Under the pieces are notes generated by a model, which ran no database searches, was not told the origin of the DNA, and was given only the letters and a program-made list of their open reading frames with translations. A DNA stretch of 64,000 nucleotides from contig JAAMEZ010000056.1 of the NCBI GenBank assembly GCA_013322215.1, forward strand, positions 124,001-188,000. The letters run 5' to 3'. This stretch comes from Martinezella rhizogenes (lineage in GTDB: Bacteria > Pseudomonadota > Alphaproteobacteria > Rhizobiales > Rhizobiaceae). This document shows positions 16,430 to 24,918 of the stretch, piece after piece; the first letter of the stretch is position 1, and every line of letters begins with the position of its first letter. The position numbers and the translations under genes were made by a program.

Positions 16430-17539
16430 TCAGCGCGTAAGACGCGTGCTGAGTTCACGAGCAAGCGTGCCGGCGTTGCGCCCGACAATCATGCTCTGGT
16501 GGTTGCCGGCAACATCGACCCAGTCCGCGTGAACAAGAAAGCGCCCCCATATGGTCTTTGGGTCGCAATCGACCGGGGAGCCTTGCAGGCTGCGATAGAA
16601 CGTCAGCTCGCCGTCATAATGGCTCGGCTTATAAAGACCCTTCATGCGCAGGAGCTGTCTGGCAGCTGCATCGTAAAGCGGCGGATAGCCCCCCATCCAT
16701 TGCGGCGCGAGCTCCGGATAATAGGGCGTATGCGGATCGGCGTAGCGGAAAGAAAGCGGCTTCAGCTTTTTTGCGAGGAGTTCTCGTCGCTCGATGGCTG
16801 GTCTGCTGGCCGGAGCCGATGCTTGACGGCGTGGTTGAGGATCGGTTTTTCTTAGATTCTTCTTTCTGGTTCGCGCCCGTCTCCAGCGTTGCCACATGAA
16901 TCTGCCCCATGTCATCAATGGCCACTCCTGCTCGCCAAAGGGGGTATCGAGCATTCCGAGGAATGCAACCTTTCGGCCCTGCGCCCGCAAGACGCGAGCA
17001 AGCTCCAAGGCAAAAACACCGCCAAAGGAATAGCCGAGCAATCGATAAGGTTCTCCGATCCCGGCCGCTTGCAGCGCCCCCAGCGTGCTTTGCACCTCGT
17101 CTTCTACCGTTGCCGGATGTTGACGATCACGATTGAAGGCCGTCAACGCAACGCCGAGGATGGGTCCGGGAAAGCGGATTTCCCTGATGAGTTGCTGCAT
17201 TTCCAAAAAGCAGCTTGCTCCGCCGGCAAATAGCAGCAACGGCGCTGCACCTTCCCCGCCTCGAAGCTCTACGATTTTCGGCGAGATTGAGAGGTCTTCA
17301 TGATTGGAAATTGCAAGGCCGAGGGCATCAAGGGTGCGATGACGGTAGAAAACATTGACATCCAACTCCTCCCCGGTTTCGCCCCACAAACGCTTGATGA
17401 AATTCAGGACCCGGTTGACCGAAACGGCATCGGGAATATCTGCGTCGCGGCCCAGATCGATCTTTGCTTCTTGGCGAAGCAGATCGCTGACGTAGGCACA
17501 CAGGCTGGAATCTGCATCCGTTCTCGCAGAGAAAAGCAT
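16430..17539 (-). CDS. Type I thioesterase with a degenerate N-terminal carrier-protein domain
   Basis: The 369-aa protein has a C-terminal alpha/beta-hydrolase thioesterase of the NRPS/PKS type: LLLFAGGASCFLEMQQLI, nucleophile elbow GYSFGG (Ser171), candidate Asp198 (GMLDTPF), candidate His347 (AGNHQSM). Residues ~15-80 align by eye with a peptidyl-carrier domain (PDAVSVNRVLNFIKRLWG, then LDVNVFYRHRTLDALGLAI). However, the phosphopantetheine-bearing serine of the usual DSL motif is alanine here (Asp37-Ala38-Val39). There is no NRPS or PKS gene in the window. Its function is unknown: it could be a stand-alone acyl hydrolase. Convergent with the carnitine transporter operon. Confidence 0.8.
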   Translation of the reverse strand: MLFSARTDADSSLCAYVSDLLRQEAKIDLGRDADIPDAVSVNRVLNFIKRLWGETGEELDVNVFYRHRTLDALGLAISNHEDLSISPKIVELRGGEGAAPLLLFAGGASCFLEMQQLIREIRFPGPILGVALTAFNRDRQHPATVEDEVQSTLGALQAAGIGEPYRLLGYSFGGVFALELARVLRAQGRKVAFLGMLDTPFGEQEWPLMTWGRFMWQRWRRARTRKKNLRKTDPQPRRQASAPASRPAIERRELLAKKLKPLSFRYADPHTPYYPELAPQWMGGYPPLYDAAARQLLRMKGLYKPSHYDGELTFYRSLQGSPVDCDPKTIWGRFLVHADWVDVAGNHQSMIVGRNAGTLARELSTRLTR

Positions 17540-17766
17540 TTAAGTGCCCCCAATGGCAAAGCATGCGTCACCAACACTATGATAGACTGTATTCTTATAA
17601 AGCGACCCTTAATATATTCTGTAAAGACACAACTTTTTCTTGTATTTCAGAACTCTCTCCATTGGGTAGCCGAAGAGCCAACCAATATTGGTCTGGGCAT
17701 CGAGCATCGGTTGACCAACCGCATCATCTAACGGCCACGAACAGATGAACCGGACAATCGGCATTC
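17540..17766. other. AT-richer intergenic region upstream of the thioesterase gene
   Basis: No gene is seen. The stretch is less GC-rich than its flanks and holds the perfect 12-bp palindrome ACCAATATTGGT at 17681-17692. It should contain the promoter of the minus-strand thioesterase gene and the 3' end of the XRE regulator gene. Confidence 0.5.
17681..17692. promoter_or_regulatory. Perfect 12-bp palindrome, candidate operator
   Basis: ACCAATATTGGT is fully symmetric and lies ~140 bp upstream of the thioesterase start and ~75 bp downstream of the XRE stop. It could be the binding site of the XRE regulator or another dimeric repressor. Confidence 0.35.
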
Positions 17767-18552
17767 TCAATACTCAGCAGGCACCGCATAGACTTCAGCT
17801 GAGGGGTCGGTAAGGAATGAGCGTACCGTCGGCGGCAGCTGACGCGACGACAGCGGCAGCGGTCCGCAGCGCGAAAGAAGTTCACGCAAGTCCGGCTCGG
17901 CGCCGACATGCCGCCAGATCATCCGTGAGGCATAGGGCAGATTTTCCCTTCGCCAGGAAACCCCCATCGTCGTTCCTCGCAGATAGACGCGCTGGTGCTC
18001 GTCGAATGGCAGGAGGATGGTTTGCGACAGCATGGAGTTCGGCCCGACGACACGCTCCGTGAGGAAAATCCGGTTCCGATAGAAGGCCGCCAGGCCCACA
18101 TATTTCGAGAATTGCTGGATGCCGTTTCCGGGGTCCCGCAGACGCTCCATTGATTTGACGTGTACCAGCCCGCCCTGCTCGACGAGGCGACTGCATGAAC
18201 AGACGACCATTCCGGGCCAGGACGGCGAGCGATGATAGGTCTGGAAATAGCCGATATGGCGCCTCAGAGCGGTGAGATTCCCAGGAAACGCCTTCAGCAG
18301 TTCGGAACTTTCATTGAGGCCGAGAGCCGGTTTGCGAAGCCGCTCGCGAAAGAGTTTTGGAGCAAGAAGAAAGTCGCCCGGGTCGAGATCAAAATACTTG
18401 GCGATGCGCGCCAGATTATGGGCGGATGGCCGCGTCTGGCCGTTGATGTATCGGTTGAATTGTTGCCGGTTGATATCGATTGCACGGCACAGATGCGAAA
18501 TGGAACGCTGCGTTGCGCAGGCAATCTTGAGGTTCTCGACCAGGTGAGGCAT
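17767..18552 (-). CDS. XRE-type helix-turn-helix transcriptional regulator
   Basis: A 261-aa protein with an N-terminal XRE/Cro-type HTH at residues ~5-65 (RSISHLCRAIDINRQQFNRYINGQTRPSAHNLARIAKYFDLDPGDFL). It is followed by a ~180-residue domain that I do not recognise, probably an effector-binding domain. It is divergently transcribed from the binding-protein/CocE gene pair, 122 bp away, so these are its likely targets. Ligand unknown. Confidence 0.8.
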   Translation of the reverse strand: MPHLVENLKIACATQRSISHLCRAIDINRQQFNRYINGQTRPSAHNLARIAKYFDLDPGDFLLAPKLFRERLRKPALGLNESSELLKAFPGNLTALRRHIGYFQTYHRSPSWPGMVVCSCSRLVEQGGLVHVKSMERLRDPGNGIQQFSKYVGLAAFYRNRIFLTERVVGPNSMLSQTILLPFDEHQRVYLRGTTMGVSWRRENLPYASRMIWRHVGAEPDLRELLSRCGPLPLSSRQLPPTVRSFLTDPSAEVYAVPAEY

Positions 18553-18674
18553 CGGCAGCTCCGTCTTGAAAAGACTAGCGTAAACTCGCTTAAAGATGCG
18601 TCAAGTCGCGAAATTGCGTGAGCCGGCCCGGCCTCTACGTTCCCAGCTACAAAATGCAAAAAGAGGGAACTGTC

Positions 18675-20255
18675 ATGACGCATGAAAAGGATCAATCTTC
18701 GCCGCTGAAAATCGGCCGCCGCCACTTCCTCGGCGGAGCCGTCGCGCTCGGCGCCCTGCCAGCCCTTGCCTCCGGCCTCCTGATGCCGCGCGATGCCCGC
18801 GCGCAGGAAGCAAAGCGCGGTGGTCATCTGAAGCTCGGCCTCAAGGGCGGCGCCACCAGCGATGCGCTCGACCCGGCGACCTATAGCGCATCCGTCTTGT
18901 TCGTCATTGGCCGCCTCTGGGGCGATACGCTCGTCGAATCCGATCCCAAGACCGGTGCTCCCCTGCCATCGCTGGCGTCTTCCTGGAGCCCGTCGGCCGA
19001 TGCTTCCGTCTGGACCTTCAAGATCAGGAACGATGTGCAGTTTCACGACGGCAGCAAGATGACCGTCGCCGATATCGTTGCGACATTGAAGCGGCACGCG
19101 GACAAGAATTCACAGTCGGGCGCTCTTGGGCTCATGGCCTCAATCACCGGTATCGAGGAAAAGGCGGGCGACCTTGTTCTCACACTTTCGGAAGGCAATG
19201 CGGACCTGCCTCTGCTTTTGACCGACTACCACCTGATCATCCAGCCGAAGGGCGGTGTCGACAAGCCGGCAGCCGCCATTGGCACGGGCCCTTACATTCT
19301 GAAGAGCTTTGAACCGGGCGTTCGCGCAAGCTTCGAGAAGAACCCGAAGGATTGGCGCTCCGACCGTGGCTTTGTCGACAGCGTCGAAATCCTCGTCATC
19401 AACGATAACACCGCCCGCATTGCAGCGCTCGCCTCCGGCCAGGTGCATTTCGTCAACAATGTCGATCCGAAGACCGTCCCGATGCTGCAGCGGGCGCCGA
19501 CCGTCGATATCGTCCGGAATGCCGGCAAGGGCTTCTACTGCTTCCTGATGCATTGCGACACCGCGCCCTTCGACAACGCCGACCTTCGGCTCGCGCTGAA
19601 ATATGCCATCGATCGCCAGTCGATCCTCGACAAGGTTCTGGGCGGCTACGGAACGATCGGCAACGACTATCCGGTCAATTCCAACTATGCCCTTGCCCCG
19701 ACCGATATCGAGCAACAGCCGTATGATCCGGACAAGGCTGCCTTCCACTTCAAGAAATCGGGCCTCGACCGTCCAGTTCAGTTGCTCACATCCGATGCAG
19801 CCTTTCCGGGCGCCGTGGATGCGGCGATCCTGTTCCAACAAAGCGCGCAAAAGGCTGGCATCAAGATTGACGTCAAGCGCGAGCCGGAAGACGGCTACTG
19901 GACCAATGTCTGGAACAAGCAGCCCTTCTGCGCCTCCTTCTGGGGCGGTCGTCCGACCCAGGATTCGCGCTATTCCACCTCATACCTCTCGACCGCTGAG
20001 TGGAACGACACGCGTTTCAAGCGTCCCGATTTCGACAAGTTGGTGCTGCAGGCGAGATCCGAGCTCGATGACGCCAAGCGCAAGGTGCTTTACCGGCAAT
20101 TGGCGCTGATGGTGCGCGACGATGGCGGCCTGATCCTGCCCGTCTTCAACGACTACATCATGGCCTCGTCGAAGACGTTGAAGGGATATGTCGACGATAT
20201 CGGCAACGATTTGTCCAACGGCTACATCGGCAGCCGTGTATGGTTTAATGCCTAA
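18675..20255 (+). CDS. Dpp-type substrate-binding protein (orphan paralogue), Tat-exported
   Basis: A 526-aa family-5 periplasmic binding protein. A twin-arginine signal is present (IGRRHFLGGAVALGALP, Arg15-Arg16), with probable cleavage near ARAQEAKRGG. From KRGGHLKLGL to the C-terminus it matches the 11125-12714 product residue by residue for well over half of its length, including GNADLPLLLTDYHLIIQP and RFKRPDFDKL. No permease or ATPase gene accompanies it; it is followed by an esterase gene after 21 bases. It probably delivers a related ligand to the permease encoded at 12914-16369. The start at 18675 follows AGAGGGA and places the Tat motif correctly. Confidence 0.88.
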   Translation: MTHEKDQSSPLKIGRRHFLGGAVALGALPALASGLLMPRDARAQEAKRGGHLKLGLKGGATSDALDPATYSASVLFVIGRLWGDTLVESDPKTGAPLPSLASSWSPSADASVWTFKIRNDVQFHDGSKMTVADIVATLKRHADKNSQSGALGLMASITGIEEKAGDLVLTLSEGNADLPLLLTDYHLIIQPKGGVDKPAAAIGTGPYILKSFEPGVRASFEKNPKDWRSDRGFVDSVEILVINDNTARIAALASGQVHFVNNVDPKTVPMLQRAPTVDIVRNAGKGFYCFLMHCDTAPFDNADLRLALKYAIDRQSILDKVLGGYGTIGNDYPVNSNYALAPTDIEQQPYDPDKAAFHFKKSGLDRPVQLLTSDAAFPGAVDAAILFQQSAQKAGIKIDVKREPEDGYWTNVWNKQPFCASFWGGRPTQDSRYSTSYLSTAEWNDTRFKRPDFDKLVLQARSELDDAKRKVLYRQLALMVRDDGGLILPVFNDYIMASSKTLKGYVDDIGNDLSNGYIGSRVWFNA

Positions 20256-20276
20256 ACCTCTTCGGGATATATGATC

Positions 20277-22280
20277 ATGGCTGAACGCAGTTTCACCACC
20301 ATCGAAAATCAGTGGATCACCTTGAAGGATGGAACGCGGCTTGCCGCGCGCATCTGGATGCCCGATGGCGCGGAGAGCGATCCGGTGCCAGCGGTCTTCG
20401 AGTTCCTGCCCTACCGCAAACGCGACGGCACCAGCCCCCGCGATGAATCCACCTACCCGGTCTTTGCCGCGGCTGGGATTGCCGGTGTCCGCGTCGATAT
20501 CCGTGGCTCCGGTGAGTCCAACGGCATCATCGATGGGGAATATACCGAACTGGAGCTCGCCAACGCCTGCGAGCTGATCGCCTGGATCGCAGAACAGCCT
20601 TGGTCGAACGGTTCTGTCGGCATGATGGGTATTTCCTGGGGCGGTTTCAATTGCTTGCAGGTCGCGGCCCTGAAGCCCCCGGCACTGAAGGCGGTGATTT
20701 CAATCGCCTCTACGGTCGACCGCTATAATGACGACATCCACTACAAGAATGGCTGCCACCTCTCCGCCCAGCTTTCCTGGGCGGCGACCATGCTCGGCTA
20801 TCAGTCTCGCTCACCCGATCCGGCCATCGTCGGCGACGATTGGCGCGATATGTGGCTGGAGCGCCTGGAGCAGGAACCCTTCTTCATGGAGGAATGGCTG
20901 GAGCATCAGCGTCGCGACGATTTCTGGCAACATGGGTCCATCTGTGAGGATTTTGCCGGCTTCGATATCCCAGCCATCGTCATTGCCGGCTGGGCTGACG
21001 GTTATCGCAACACGCCGCTGCTGGCGGTCGAAGGACTTGGGGATAAGGCGAAGGCGCTGATCGGCCCATGGGTGCACAAATATCCGCATTTCGCCTGGCC
21101 GAAGCCGCGGGTCGATTTCCACGGAGAAGCCATCGCCTGGTGGAACCACTGGCTGCGCGGAGAGCGCAACAATGTGGAGAACACGCCTTCCGTGCGCGCC
21201 TATATTCTAGACGCACCCAGACCGGCAAAACGCCGCGATTTCGATCCCGGTTTCTGGATTGCCAAGCATGAATGGCAGCAGCCGGACATGCAGTGCTTCT
21301 ATGTCGAGCAGTTCGGCACGTTGATGGAAGGCATGCCGATCCCGCACGCGCCGGAGCATCCCGTCTATCTGCGCTCACCGCTCGACACGGGCACGGCCTC
21401 CGGCGAATGGTTCACCCTAAAGCCGGATGCGGAGATGGCAATCGATCAGCGCGTCGACGATGCCGGGTCGCTGACTTTCCAGACCGCGCCGCTGGTCGAG
21501 GATCACGATTATCTTGGCCGCCCGGTCGTCACGTTGACGCTGCGGTGCGATGCCGAAACCGCCAATCTCTGTGCAAGGCTCGTCGATATCCATCCGGACG
21601 GCACCGCGACGCGCGTTTCCTTCGGCGTGCTCAATCTCGCTCATCGAGACGGCAATGCCGCGCCGGAGCCGCTGATTAAGAGTCAGCAGGTCAGAGTGAC
21701 CCTGACGCTCGATGCCTGCGGCTATCGTTTCCGCAAGGGGCACCGCATTCGCCTGTCGCTGTCGACAGCCTATTGGCCGATGGTCCTGCCGCCACCGGAA
21801 GATCCCGGTTTGACGATCGATATCGCCTCCATTGGTCTTGGCCTGCCACAGCTCGGCGCGCATGAACGCATCGACATCAAGCAGCCCGATAATCCCGATC
21901 CTCTGCCGAAATACATCGAACATGCGCCTGGCGCGACGAAACGACAGGTGGTGCGCGATCTCTCGGCCGGCGTCACCCGCTATGAAATCCATGAGGATAC
22001 CGGCCTTTCCGAACATCCCGGCACCGGTCTTTCGACGCGGCAATTGCGCGAGGAATCATGGTCGATCGCGCCGAACGATCCACTTTCCATGACGGGCATA
22101 TCGACATGGACCTGCGACATGCAGCGTCCCGACTGGTTCGTTCGCACGGTGGCAACATCATCCATATCCTGCACGGCAAAGGAGTGGGTGACCAGCGCCT
22201 CGGTCGTTGCCTATGAGGGCGAAACTGAGATCTTCAGGAAGATATTCGAGGAAAAGCGTATCGCCCGCGACCTGATGTAG
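20277..22280 (+). CDS. CocE/NonD-family serine hydrolase
   Basis: A 667-aa hydrolase of the X-Pro dipeptidyl-peptidase/cocaine-esterase class. The N-terminal alpha/beta-hydrolase domain has FLPYRKRDGTSPRDE, GVRVDIRGSGES and the nucleophile elbow GISWGG. The C-terminal jelly-roll (PepX_C) domain follows, with RPVVTLTLRCDAETANLCARLVDIHPDG and RKGHRIRLSLSTAYWPM. Such enzymes cleave small esters or amides. There is no signal peptide, so it acts in the cytoplasm after uptake. It directly follows the orphan binding-protein gene and is probably co-transcribed. An alternative start at 20271 adds two residues. Substrate unknown; an ester of carnitine or another betaine is a reasonable guess from context. 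Confidence 0.87.
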   Translation: MAERSFTTIENQWITLKDGTRLAARIWMPDGAESDPVPAVFEFLPYRKRDGTSPRDESTYPVFAAAGIAGVRVDIRGSGESNGIIDGEYTELELANACELIAWIAEQPWSNGSVGMMGISWGGFNCLQVAALKPPALKAVISIASTVDRYNDDIHYKNGCHLSAQLSWAATMLGYQSRSPDPAIVGDDWRDMWLERLEQEPFFMEEWLEHQRRDDFWQHGSICEDFAGFDIPAIVIAGWADGYRNTPLLAVEGLGDKAKALIGPWVHKYPHFAWPKPRVDFHGEAIAWWNHWLRGERNNVENTPSVRAYILDAPRPAKRRDFDPGFWIAKHEWQQPDMQCFYVEQFGTLMEGMPIPHAPEHPVYLRSPLDTGTASGEWFTLKPDAEMAIDQRVDDAGSLTFQTAPLVEDHDYLGRPVVTLTLRCDAETANLCARLVDIHPDGTATRVSFGVLNLAHRDGNAAPEPLIKSQQVRVTLTLDACGYRFRKGHRIRLSLSTAYWPMVLPPPEDPGLTIDIASIGLGLPQLGAHERIDIKQPDNPDPLPKYIEHAPGATKRQVVRDLSAGVTRYEIHEDTGLSEHPGTGLSTRQLREESWSIAPNDPLSMTGISTWTCDMQRPDWFVRTVATSSISCTAKEWVTSASVVAYEGETEIFRKIFEEKRIARDLM

Positions 22281-22281
22281 G

Positions 22282-23202
22282 TCAGCGGGAGCCAGCAAAC
22301 CGGCTTGCCGCCGCGCATATGGCGGCAAAACCGGCGCGCGCGCCCTCGCTCATATGCCGTGCCCGCAGCCAAGCATGCACCATCTGCGGCTCCTCGCGGA
22401 ACCAGACTTCGATGCCAGCTTGGGCCAGACGGGCCGCATAGTTGCGGCCGTCATCGCGCAGCGGATCATAATGGGCCACGGTGATGAAGGCGGACGGAAG
22501 GCCAGCCACGGACGACAAGGCAAGCGGCCCGGAAACAGGATCGCCTTCCGGCGCCTGCAGAATAGTCCGGTAATAAGCGACATCGGCCGTCGTCAGGCCC
22601 GGCGCCTCGGCCATTTCCTGATAGGAGCCGGAGATAAGATCGCCGCCAAGCGCGGGATAGATCAAGATCTGGCCGACAATTCCCGAAAGCCCCTCGGCAT
22701 TCGCCCGCACCGCCAGCCCTGCCGCGAGATTGCCGCCGGCACTATCGCCGATCAGCACGACCGACTTCTTCTCAGCGAGCAGCTGTTTGAGCACGCTGAA
22801 ACAATCATCCGTCTGTGCCGGCCAGCGGTGTTCCGGCGCCAGCCGATAATCGACCGAGATCAGTTCAGCGCCGGCATGATCGGCAATCTCGGCGCAGATC
22901 GCATGATGGCTCTCAAGCGAACCGACGACGAACCCGCCGCCGTGGAGATAGAGCAGGTTCGTTGCCGTGCGAATATTGGCGGGCTTGTACCGCCTAACGG
23001 GAATCGTTCCGGATACCAAGCCATCCGTGGTCTGCATACCCTCCGGCAAAGGACGATCGAAACGGGCGCATAAGGCGTCATACCATTCACGCTGCTGCGT
23101 GATGGAGGCCGTTACCGCATCCGGCGGATAGAAGGAATCGCAGATCTCCATGAACTGCAATATGCCGGCTTCGCTCGGCATGGGACGCTCAGGAGAGGTC
23201 AT
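22282..23202 (-). CDS. HSL-type alpha/beta hydrolase (esterase/lipase)
   Basis: A 306-aa member of the hormone-sensitive-lipase (family IV) esterases: oxyanion-hole motif YLHGGGFVVGS, nucleophile elbow GDSAGG, acidic region HYDPLRDDG, catalytic His region MVHAW. There is no signal peptide. It is convergent with the CocE-type gene; the two stops are about one base apart. It would hydrolyse short-chain esters in the cytoplasm. Whether it shares a pathway with the CocE protein is unknown. Confidence 0.88.
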   Translation of the reverse strand: MTSPERPMPSEAGILQFMEICDSFYPPDAVTASITQQREWYDALCARFDRPLPEGMQTTDGLVSGTIPVRRYKPANIRTATNLLYLHGGGFVVGSLESHHAICAEIADHAGAELISVDYRLAPEHRWPAQTDDCFSVLKQLLAEKKSVVLIGDSAGGNLAAGLAVRANAEGLSGIVGQILIYPALGGDLISGSYQEMAEAPGLTTADVAYYRTILQAPEGDPVSGPLALSSVAGLPSAFITVAHYDPLRDDGRNYAARLAQAGIEVWFREEPQMVHAWLRARHMSEGARAGFAAICAAASRFAGSR

Positions 23203-23318
23203 GGGATATCCTCGATTCGTGCCAATTGATCGAGGATAGCGCCGCCATACAACCGAATGCTTATCTGCCTACGGCCAGCACCGCCGCGATGGCGACATCC
23301 GCCAAATAGCGGCCGGGT

Positions 23319-23441
23319 TTAATCGGCCGCAAATACGCTGCTCGACGGCAAGGAAAAGCCCGTCGGCATCTGCATGCACTGCGCATTGGACCAGGTAAGC
23401 GCTGCAAGCGCGAGTGCCGCGCCAATCACAAGCCGAATCAT
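23319..23441 (-). CDS. Possible 40-aa secreted small protein
   Basis: A short open frame starting MIRLVIGAALALAALTW and ending SSVFAAD. It has an N-terminal Arg, a hydrophobic core and small residues suggesting a signal peptide or single membrane span, and a purine-rich GGAAG upstream. It lies in the ~310-bp gap between the HSL-type esterase and the SDR gene. Only codon pattern and the signal-like sequence support it; it could be spurious. Confidence 0.42.
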   Translation of the reverse strand: MIRLVIGAALALAALTWSNAQCMQMPTGFSLPSSSVFAAD

Positions 23442-23469
23442 GAGTTCTTCTTCCGTCCCCGTTTGACGC

Positions 23470-23500
23470 GGCCTGCGAGGTCACAAATCCCTCGCGGGCC
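23470..23500 (-). terminator. Hairpin downstream of the SDR gene
   Basis: GGCC-T-GCGAGG (23470-23480) pairs with CCTCGC-G-GGCC (23490-23500), one mismatch, 9-base loop. It follows the SDR stop codon on the minus strand by about 11 bases. No T-run follows, so it may be a Rho-dependent or stabilising 3' hairpin. Confidence 0.45.
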
Positions 23501-23511
23501 GGTTGTTTCAT

Positions 23512-24249
23512 TTAGTAGACCTGTGCCGTCGGGCGAAACAGGATTTCGTTGATATCGACATCTTGCGGCTGACTTATGGCGAAAGCTACGGTGCTGGCAA
23601 ATGCCTCCGGCGATATGGCGCCCTTGTAGACTTCGGTGATGCGGGCAGCGACATCCGGATCGGTGATCGTGTCCGGCAGCTCGGTCGCGACAGCACCGGG
23701 TGAAATGATCGTCGTGCGGATATTATAGGGCTTCACCTCCTGGCGCAGACCCTCGGAAAGCGCCCGCACGGCATGCTTCGTCGCCGAATAAACGGCGCCA
23801 CCCGGCCCGACCTTATGCCCGGCAACCGAGGCAACATTGATGATATGCCCGCTCTTCTGCTCCTTCATGTAAGGAAGAACAGCGGCAATGCCGTAGAGCA
23901 CGCCCTTGATGTTGACGTCGATCATCCGGTCCCATTCCTCGATGTGAAGACGCTCCAGCATCGAACTCGGCATAAGACCGGCATTGTTGATCAGCACATC
24001 GACGCGGCCGTACTGCCTGACAGCATGGTCCACGAGCGCCTTCACCTGCGCGCAATCCGCAACATCCGTCTGCACGACCGCGTCTTCGCCCAGCGAAAGC
24101 TCTTTTGCCAGTGCCTGCAAGCGATCGAGACGCCTCGCGCCGAGAACGAGCTTGGCGCCATCCTTGGCAAGACGGCGAGCGGCCGCTTCACCGAGGCCGC
24201 TGCTGGCGCCCGTGATGACAACGACTTTATCCTTGATATCTTCTGCCAT
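23512..24249 (-). CDS. SDR-family oxidoreductase
   Basis: A 245-aa classical short-chain dehydrogenase: cofactor motif VVITGASSGLGEAAARRLAK, NNAGLM, catalytic Ser and YSATK (AVYSATKHAVRALSEGL), and PGAVATELPDT. The start at 24249 is preferred over 24264 because GAGG lies 9 bases upstream. It follows the cupin gene by ~11 bases and both are divergent from a LysR regulator. The substrate is unknown; NADP use is suggested by the basic residues after the first strand (GARRLDR). Confidence 0.88.
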   Translation of the reverse strand: MAEDIKDKVVVITGASSGLGEAAARRLAKDGAKLVLGARRLDRLQALAKELSLGEDAVVQTDVADCAQVKALVDHAVRQYGRVDVLINNAGLMPSSMLERLHIEEWDRMIDVNIKGVLYGIAAVLPYMKEQKSGHIINVASVAGHKVGPGGAVYSATKHAVRALSEGLRQEVKPYNIRTTIISPGAVATELPDTITDPDVAARITEVYKGAISPEAFASTVAFAISQPQDVDINEILFRPTAQVY

Positions 24250-24260
24250 GATCTTCGACC

Positions 24261-24659
24261 TCATTTTCCCTGATATTGCGCGTCCGTCACATGCTCCATC
24301 CAATCCACCACCTTGCCGTCGAGATGTTCCTGGATGGCGATGTGGGTCATGGCTGTCGTCGGCGAGGCGCCATGCCAATGCTTCTCGCCCGGCTCGAACC
24401 AAACGACATCTCCGGGGCGGATCTCCTCGATCGGCCCGCCCTCGCGCTGAACGAGACCGAAGCCAGCGGTTACGATCAAGGTCTGGCCGCGCGGATGGGT
24501 ATGCCATGCTGTCCTAGCACCGGGTTCAAACGTGACGCTGCCGGCCGCGGCTCGCCGCGCATCATTGGCGGCAAAGACCGGGTCGATGCGCACCGCGCCG
24601 GTGAACCAGTCCGAAGGACCTTTGCCGGATGGCTGCGTCCCGTTTCTCTTAATATCCAT
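24261..24659 (-). CDS. Small cupin-domain protein
   Basis: A 132-aa single cupin. The metal-binding motifs are visible: GARTAWHTHPRGQTLIVTAGFG (His-x-His, motif 1) and PGDVVWFEPGEKHWHGA (motif 2). The N-terminus MDIKRNGTQPSGKGPSDWFTG and overall length match cupins annotated as (R)-mandelonitrile lyase-like or carboxymuconolactone-associated proteins; the actual activity is unknown. The start at 24659 has AGGAAAGGA upstream and removes ten poorly conserved residues. First gene of the cupin-SDR pair. Confidence 0.85.
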   Translation of the reverse strand: MDIKRNGTQPSGKGPSDWFTGAVRIDPVFAANDARRAAAGSVTFEPGARTAWHTHPRGQTLIVTAGFGLVQREGGPIEEIRPGDVVWFEPGEKHWHGASPTTAMTHIAIQEHLDGKVVDWMEHVTDAQYQGK

Positions 24660-24900
24660 GATGACATCCTTTCCTGCGATGAGCCGCAATGGCTCGATTG
24701 TATGAGGCTAATCTAGCCCGCGATTTTCAGAGCAGTAGTAGGTCACGCCCGCATAGACTTATGAACCGGAGCAATAAATATCGCTTCTCACTGTGGCTCA
24801 CCGAAACACCTGAACGCCCGCCGACGCGCCATATCAGCTCTTGACTCCGTTGCTAGCGCTATATTGTGCATTCATTCCATGCTAAGAGCATCGCCCGACA

Positions 24901-24917
24901 TATGAGGGACACTCATA
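24901..24917. promoter_or_regulatory. Inverted repeat at LysR start, candidate autorepression site
   Basis: TATGAG-GGACA-CTCATA (6-bp arms) ends 2 bases before the LysR start codon and overlaps its ribosome-binding region. Could be an autoregulatory operator; inferred from position and symmetry only. Confidence 0.35.
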
Positions 24918-24918
24918 G

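Noticed and set aside
23269..23511. An 80-codon minus-strand frame in the gap before the SDR gene.
   Set aside because: No plausible start context and low-quality translation; a different frame there gives the signal-peptide-like 40-aa candidate instead.
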